Source: Alphaproteobacteria bacterium (lineage in GTDB: Bacteria; Pseudomonadota; Alphaproteobacteria; UBA828). From it: a stretch of 34,312 nt of DNA. Every line of letters begins with the position of its first letter. The stretch's first letter is position 1. Shown here piece after piece: positions 32,277 to 34,312 of this stretch. A program made the translations under genes and the position numbers. The DNA lies in the NCBI GenBank assembly GCA_022823305.1, contig JAJDXK010000055.1, forward strand, positions 1 through 34,312. The letters run 5' to 3'. Under the pieces are notes generated by a model. The model did no database searches. It saw only the letters and a list, made by a program, of their open reading frames with translations, and was not told where the DNA came from.

Positions 32277-34312
32277 ATGACGATCGGCTCGAGCGGAGGG
32301 GTCCGTCCGGCGCGCGGCGTGCGGCGGCCGGGCGTGGCCGCGCTGCCGCCGGGGGTGGAGCGCCACGTCGTGCCGGGGCGGAGCGCGAGGGCAATCCGCA
32401 TCGCCGGGGGCGACGTCATCCGCCTCGTGGACCTGGAAGGCGCGCAGCCCTGCGAGCTGGTCTGCGTGGCCGACGACGGCCGTTTCGCCGCCGGCCTGCT
32501 GGGCGCGAGGGCAGGGGGCACCGCCGCCGGCCTGCGGCGGCTGGTGGCAGACGGCGCCGCCCGCCTCGACCGCGCCCTTGCCGGGGCCATGTCGGTGGAC
32601 CTCTTCGGGCCGGGGAGCCGCGCCGGCGAGGAGGCGTCGTACACGGCGACCGGCCCCGGCACGGTGATCGTGGCGGCGCCCGGTGTGCCCATGGCCGCGG
32701 ACCGGCAGGACCCGCCGACACCCATCGCGGTCTTCGTCGAGCGCGCCGCCGGGCCCGCGCCGGCGGCCGAGCCGGTGCTGCCCGAGCCGCTGGCGGACCC
32801 GCGCCTCGACACGCTGATCGACCGCCGCACCGCCGCGAGCTACGAGGTGCGGGCGGGCGAGTGGATCCAGATCATCGACGTCCAGGGACGCCAGTGCACC
32901 GACTTCCAGGCCTTCCACCGCGCGCGCCTGGATGCGGGCGTGGAGCGCTGCCTCGACGTGACCACCACGCGCTCCCTGATGGGCCTCGGCTATCCCCATC
33001 CCGGGCAGCGGGCGAAGTATCTCGACCAGGACTTCGAGGCGCTGGTCGAGGTGGTGCAGGACACCTGCATGCGCCACGACGCCTTCGGCCTCGCCTGCAC
33101 CGCCCGCTACTACGAGGACCAAGGCTACCCCGGCCACGTCAACTGCTCCGACAACTTCAACGTCGCCCTGGAGCCCTACCCGATCCAGCCCCGGCGCGGC
33201 TGGATGGCGATGAACTTCTTCTACAACACCGCGGTCGACGGCCAGAACCTCTTCGTCCTGGACGAGCCCTGGTCGCGCCCCGGCGACTACGTGCTGCTGC
33301 GGGCGCTGACCGACCTGGTCTGCGTCTCGTCGGCCTGCCCGGACGACATCGACGCGGCAAACGGCTGGAACCCCACCGACATCCACGTGCGCGTCTACCC
33401 GGAGACGGAGACCTTCACGCGCGCCGTCGGCCACCGCAAACAACCGGATGCGGACGTGACCATGACCAAGGAAACCGGCTTCCACGCCCGCACCGGCGAT
33501 CTCACCCGCGACTTCGTCGAGTACAACGGCTACTGGCTGCCCAACAGCTACACCGGCCGCGGGCCGATCGCCGAATACTGGGCCTGCCGCGAGCGTGCGG
33601 TCGTCATCGACCTCTCGCCCCTGCGCAAGTTCGAGGTGCTGGGGCCGGGAGCGGAGGCGCTGCTGCAGCACTGCCTGACGCGCAACGTGCGCAGGCTCGC
33701 CGTGGGGCAGGTGGTCTACACGGCCATGTGCTACGACACCGGCACGATGCTCGACGACGGCACGCTCTTCCGTCTCGGCCGCGACAACTTCCGCTGGATC
33801 TGCGGTTCCGACCAGGGCGGCGAGTGGCTGCGCGAGCAGGGCGAGGCGCTGGGCCTCGACGTGTGGGTGCGCTCGTCCACCGACCAGCTCCACAACCTCT
33901 CGGTGCAGGGCCCGCTGAGCCGGCAGGTGCTGGCCGGGGTCGTGTGGACGCCGCCGGCCCAGCCGACCATCGAGGAGCTGGGCTGGTTCCGCTTCGCCGT
34001 GGGGCGCCTCGGCGACGCGCGCGGGGCGTCGGTGCTGGTCTCGCGCACGGGCTACACCGGCGAGCTGGGCTACGAGATTTTCTGCCATCCGGGCGATTGC
34101 GCGGCGGTGTGGGACGCAGTCTTCGAGGTGGGTGAGCCCCATGGGCTGAGCCCGCTCGGCCTCGAAGCGCTCGACATGCTGCGGATCGAGGCGGGGCTGA
34201 TTTTTTCGGGCTACGAGTTCGACGATCAGACCGACCCCTTCGAGGCCGGGATCGGCTTCACGGTGCCGCTCAAGTCCAAGGAGGACGATTTTTGCGGCAT
34301 GGCGGCGCTCAT
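32277..34312 (+). CDS. tdm: Trimethylamine N-oxide demethylase-like protein (DUF1989-GcvT fusion), 3' end outside window
   Basis: The frame is open from ATG 32277 to the window edge (678 codons, no stop). Residues about 28-155 form a degenerate DUF1989-like unit. Residues about 183-375 form a full DUF1989 domain with IIDVQGRQCTDFQ (D201, D209) and cysteines C274, C290 and C354. From about 410 a GcvT/DMGDH-type folate-binding domain follows (YNGYWLPNSY, ERAVVIDLSPLRKFEV, SRTGYTGELGYEIF). This order is that of Tdm, which splits TMAO into dimethylamine and formaldehyde without oxygen; the second domain is thought to pass formaldehyde to tetrahydrofolate. The cysteine spacings of 16 and 64 match the three-Cys zinc motif I recall for Methylocella Tdm. 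GGGAGG precedes the start. Another DUF1989-GcvT demethylating enzyme remains possible. Confidence 0.83.
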   Translation, partial: MTIGSSGGVRPARGVRRPGVAALPPGVERHVVPGRSARAIRIAGGDVIRLVDLEGAQPCELVCVADDGRFAAGLLGARAGGTAAGLRRLVADGAARLDRALAGAMSVDLFGPGSRAGEEASYTATGPGTVIVAAPGVPMAADRQDPPTPIAVFVERAAGPAPAAEPVLPEPLADPRLDTLIDRRTAASYEVRAGEWIQIIDVQGRQCTDFQAFHRARLDAGVERCLDVTTTRSLMGLGYPHPGQRAKYLDQDFEALVEVVQDTCMRHDAFGLACTARYYEDQGYPGHVNCSDNFNVALEPYPIQPRRGWMAMNFFYNTAVDGQNLFVLDEPWSRPGDYVLLRALTDLVCVSSACPDDIDAANGWNPTDIHVRVYPETETFTRAVGHRKQPDADVTMTKETGFHARTGDLTRDFVEYNGYWLPNSYTGRGPIAEYWACRERAVVIDLSPLRKFEVLGPGAEALLQHCLTRNVRRLAVGQVVYTAMCYDTGTMLDDGTLFRLGRDNFRWICGSDQGGEWLREQGEALGLDVWVRSSTDQLHNLSVQGPLSRQVLAGVVWTPPAQPTIEELGWFRFAVGRLGDARGASVLVSRTGYTGELGYEIFCHPGDCAAVWDAVFEVGEPHGLSPLGLEALDMLRIEAGLIFSGYEFDDQTDPFEAGIGFTVPLKSKEDDFCGMAAL

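Noticed and set aside
2336-34312. Link between the GFA-family protein and formaldehyde made by the Tdm-like enzyme
   Set aside because: The family name is suggestive, but the genes are 30 kb apart, the GFA role in formaldehyde metabolism is doubtful, and no shared regulation is visible.
1-34312. tRNA, rRNA, CRISPR arrays, insertion sequences and prophage genes
   Set aside because: I looked on both strands and saw no cloverleaf-like T-loop sequence, repeat-spacer pattern, transposase or integrase.

Overview
The window is a very G+C-rich, densely coded chromosomal stretch with no phage, IS, tRNA, rRNA or CRISPR signal. Gene content points to a free-living, aerobic, catabolically versatile alphaproteobacterium, possibly marine or host-associated: RecG, several solute-binding-protein ABC importers, hydantoinase A/B, a CaiB-type CoA transferase, an acyl-CoA dehydrogenase and methylamine catabolism. 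The lineage is inferred from gene types only; nothing here fixes a genus.

Layout. (1) 1-3458: a short non-coding stretch with a 20-bp direct repeat, recG on the minus strand, then a small GFA/CENP-V-fold protein and a DUF2461 protein. (2) 3575-5649: an MmgE/PrpD-family protein followed by an overlapping MntA/HepT toxin-antitoxin pair. (3) 5695-10646: an orphan NMT1/THI5-like binding protein, a glutathione S-transferase, an SDR oxidoreductase, and a minus-strand CoA transferase/acyl-CoA dehydrogenase pair that overlaps by 4 bp. (4) 10822-19308: a polyamine-type ABC importer (ATPase, Tat-exported binding protein, two permeases) apparently co-transcribed with hydantoinase/oxoprolinase subunits HyuA and HyuB. 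(5) 19375-23031: a B12-binding radical SAM protein of lower G+C, an isocitrate lyase/PEP mutase-family enzyme and a proline-iminopeptidase-like hydrolase, all on the minus strand. (6) 23110-34312: torT, torS and torR, then a betaine-type ABC importer (binding protein, ATPase, double-length permease) and the 5' 678 codons of a TMAO-demethylase-like gene that leaves the window.

The most notable unit is region 6. In E. coli, TorT/TorS/TorR sense trimethylamine N-oxide (TMAO) and switch on torCAD, the respiratory TMAO reductase; torR lies divergent to torC across a regulatory gap. Here the gene orientation is the same, but the place of torCAD is taken by an uptake system resembling TmoXWV and by a DUF1989-GcvT fusion resembling TMAO demethylase Tdm. 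The simplest reading is that an anaerobic-respiration sensor has been wired to TMAO import and demethylation to dimethylamine and formaldehyde. Substrate specificity and the regulatory link are inferred from family membership and position.

A second recurring pattern is a strong stem-loop with a T-rich tail directly after the binding-protein gene in both ABC operons. It would let the binding protein be made in excess over the membrane parts.
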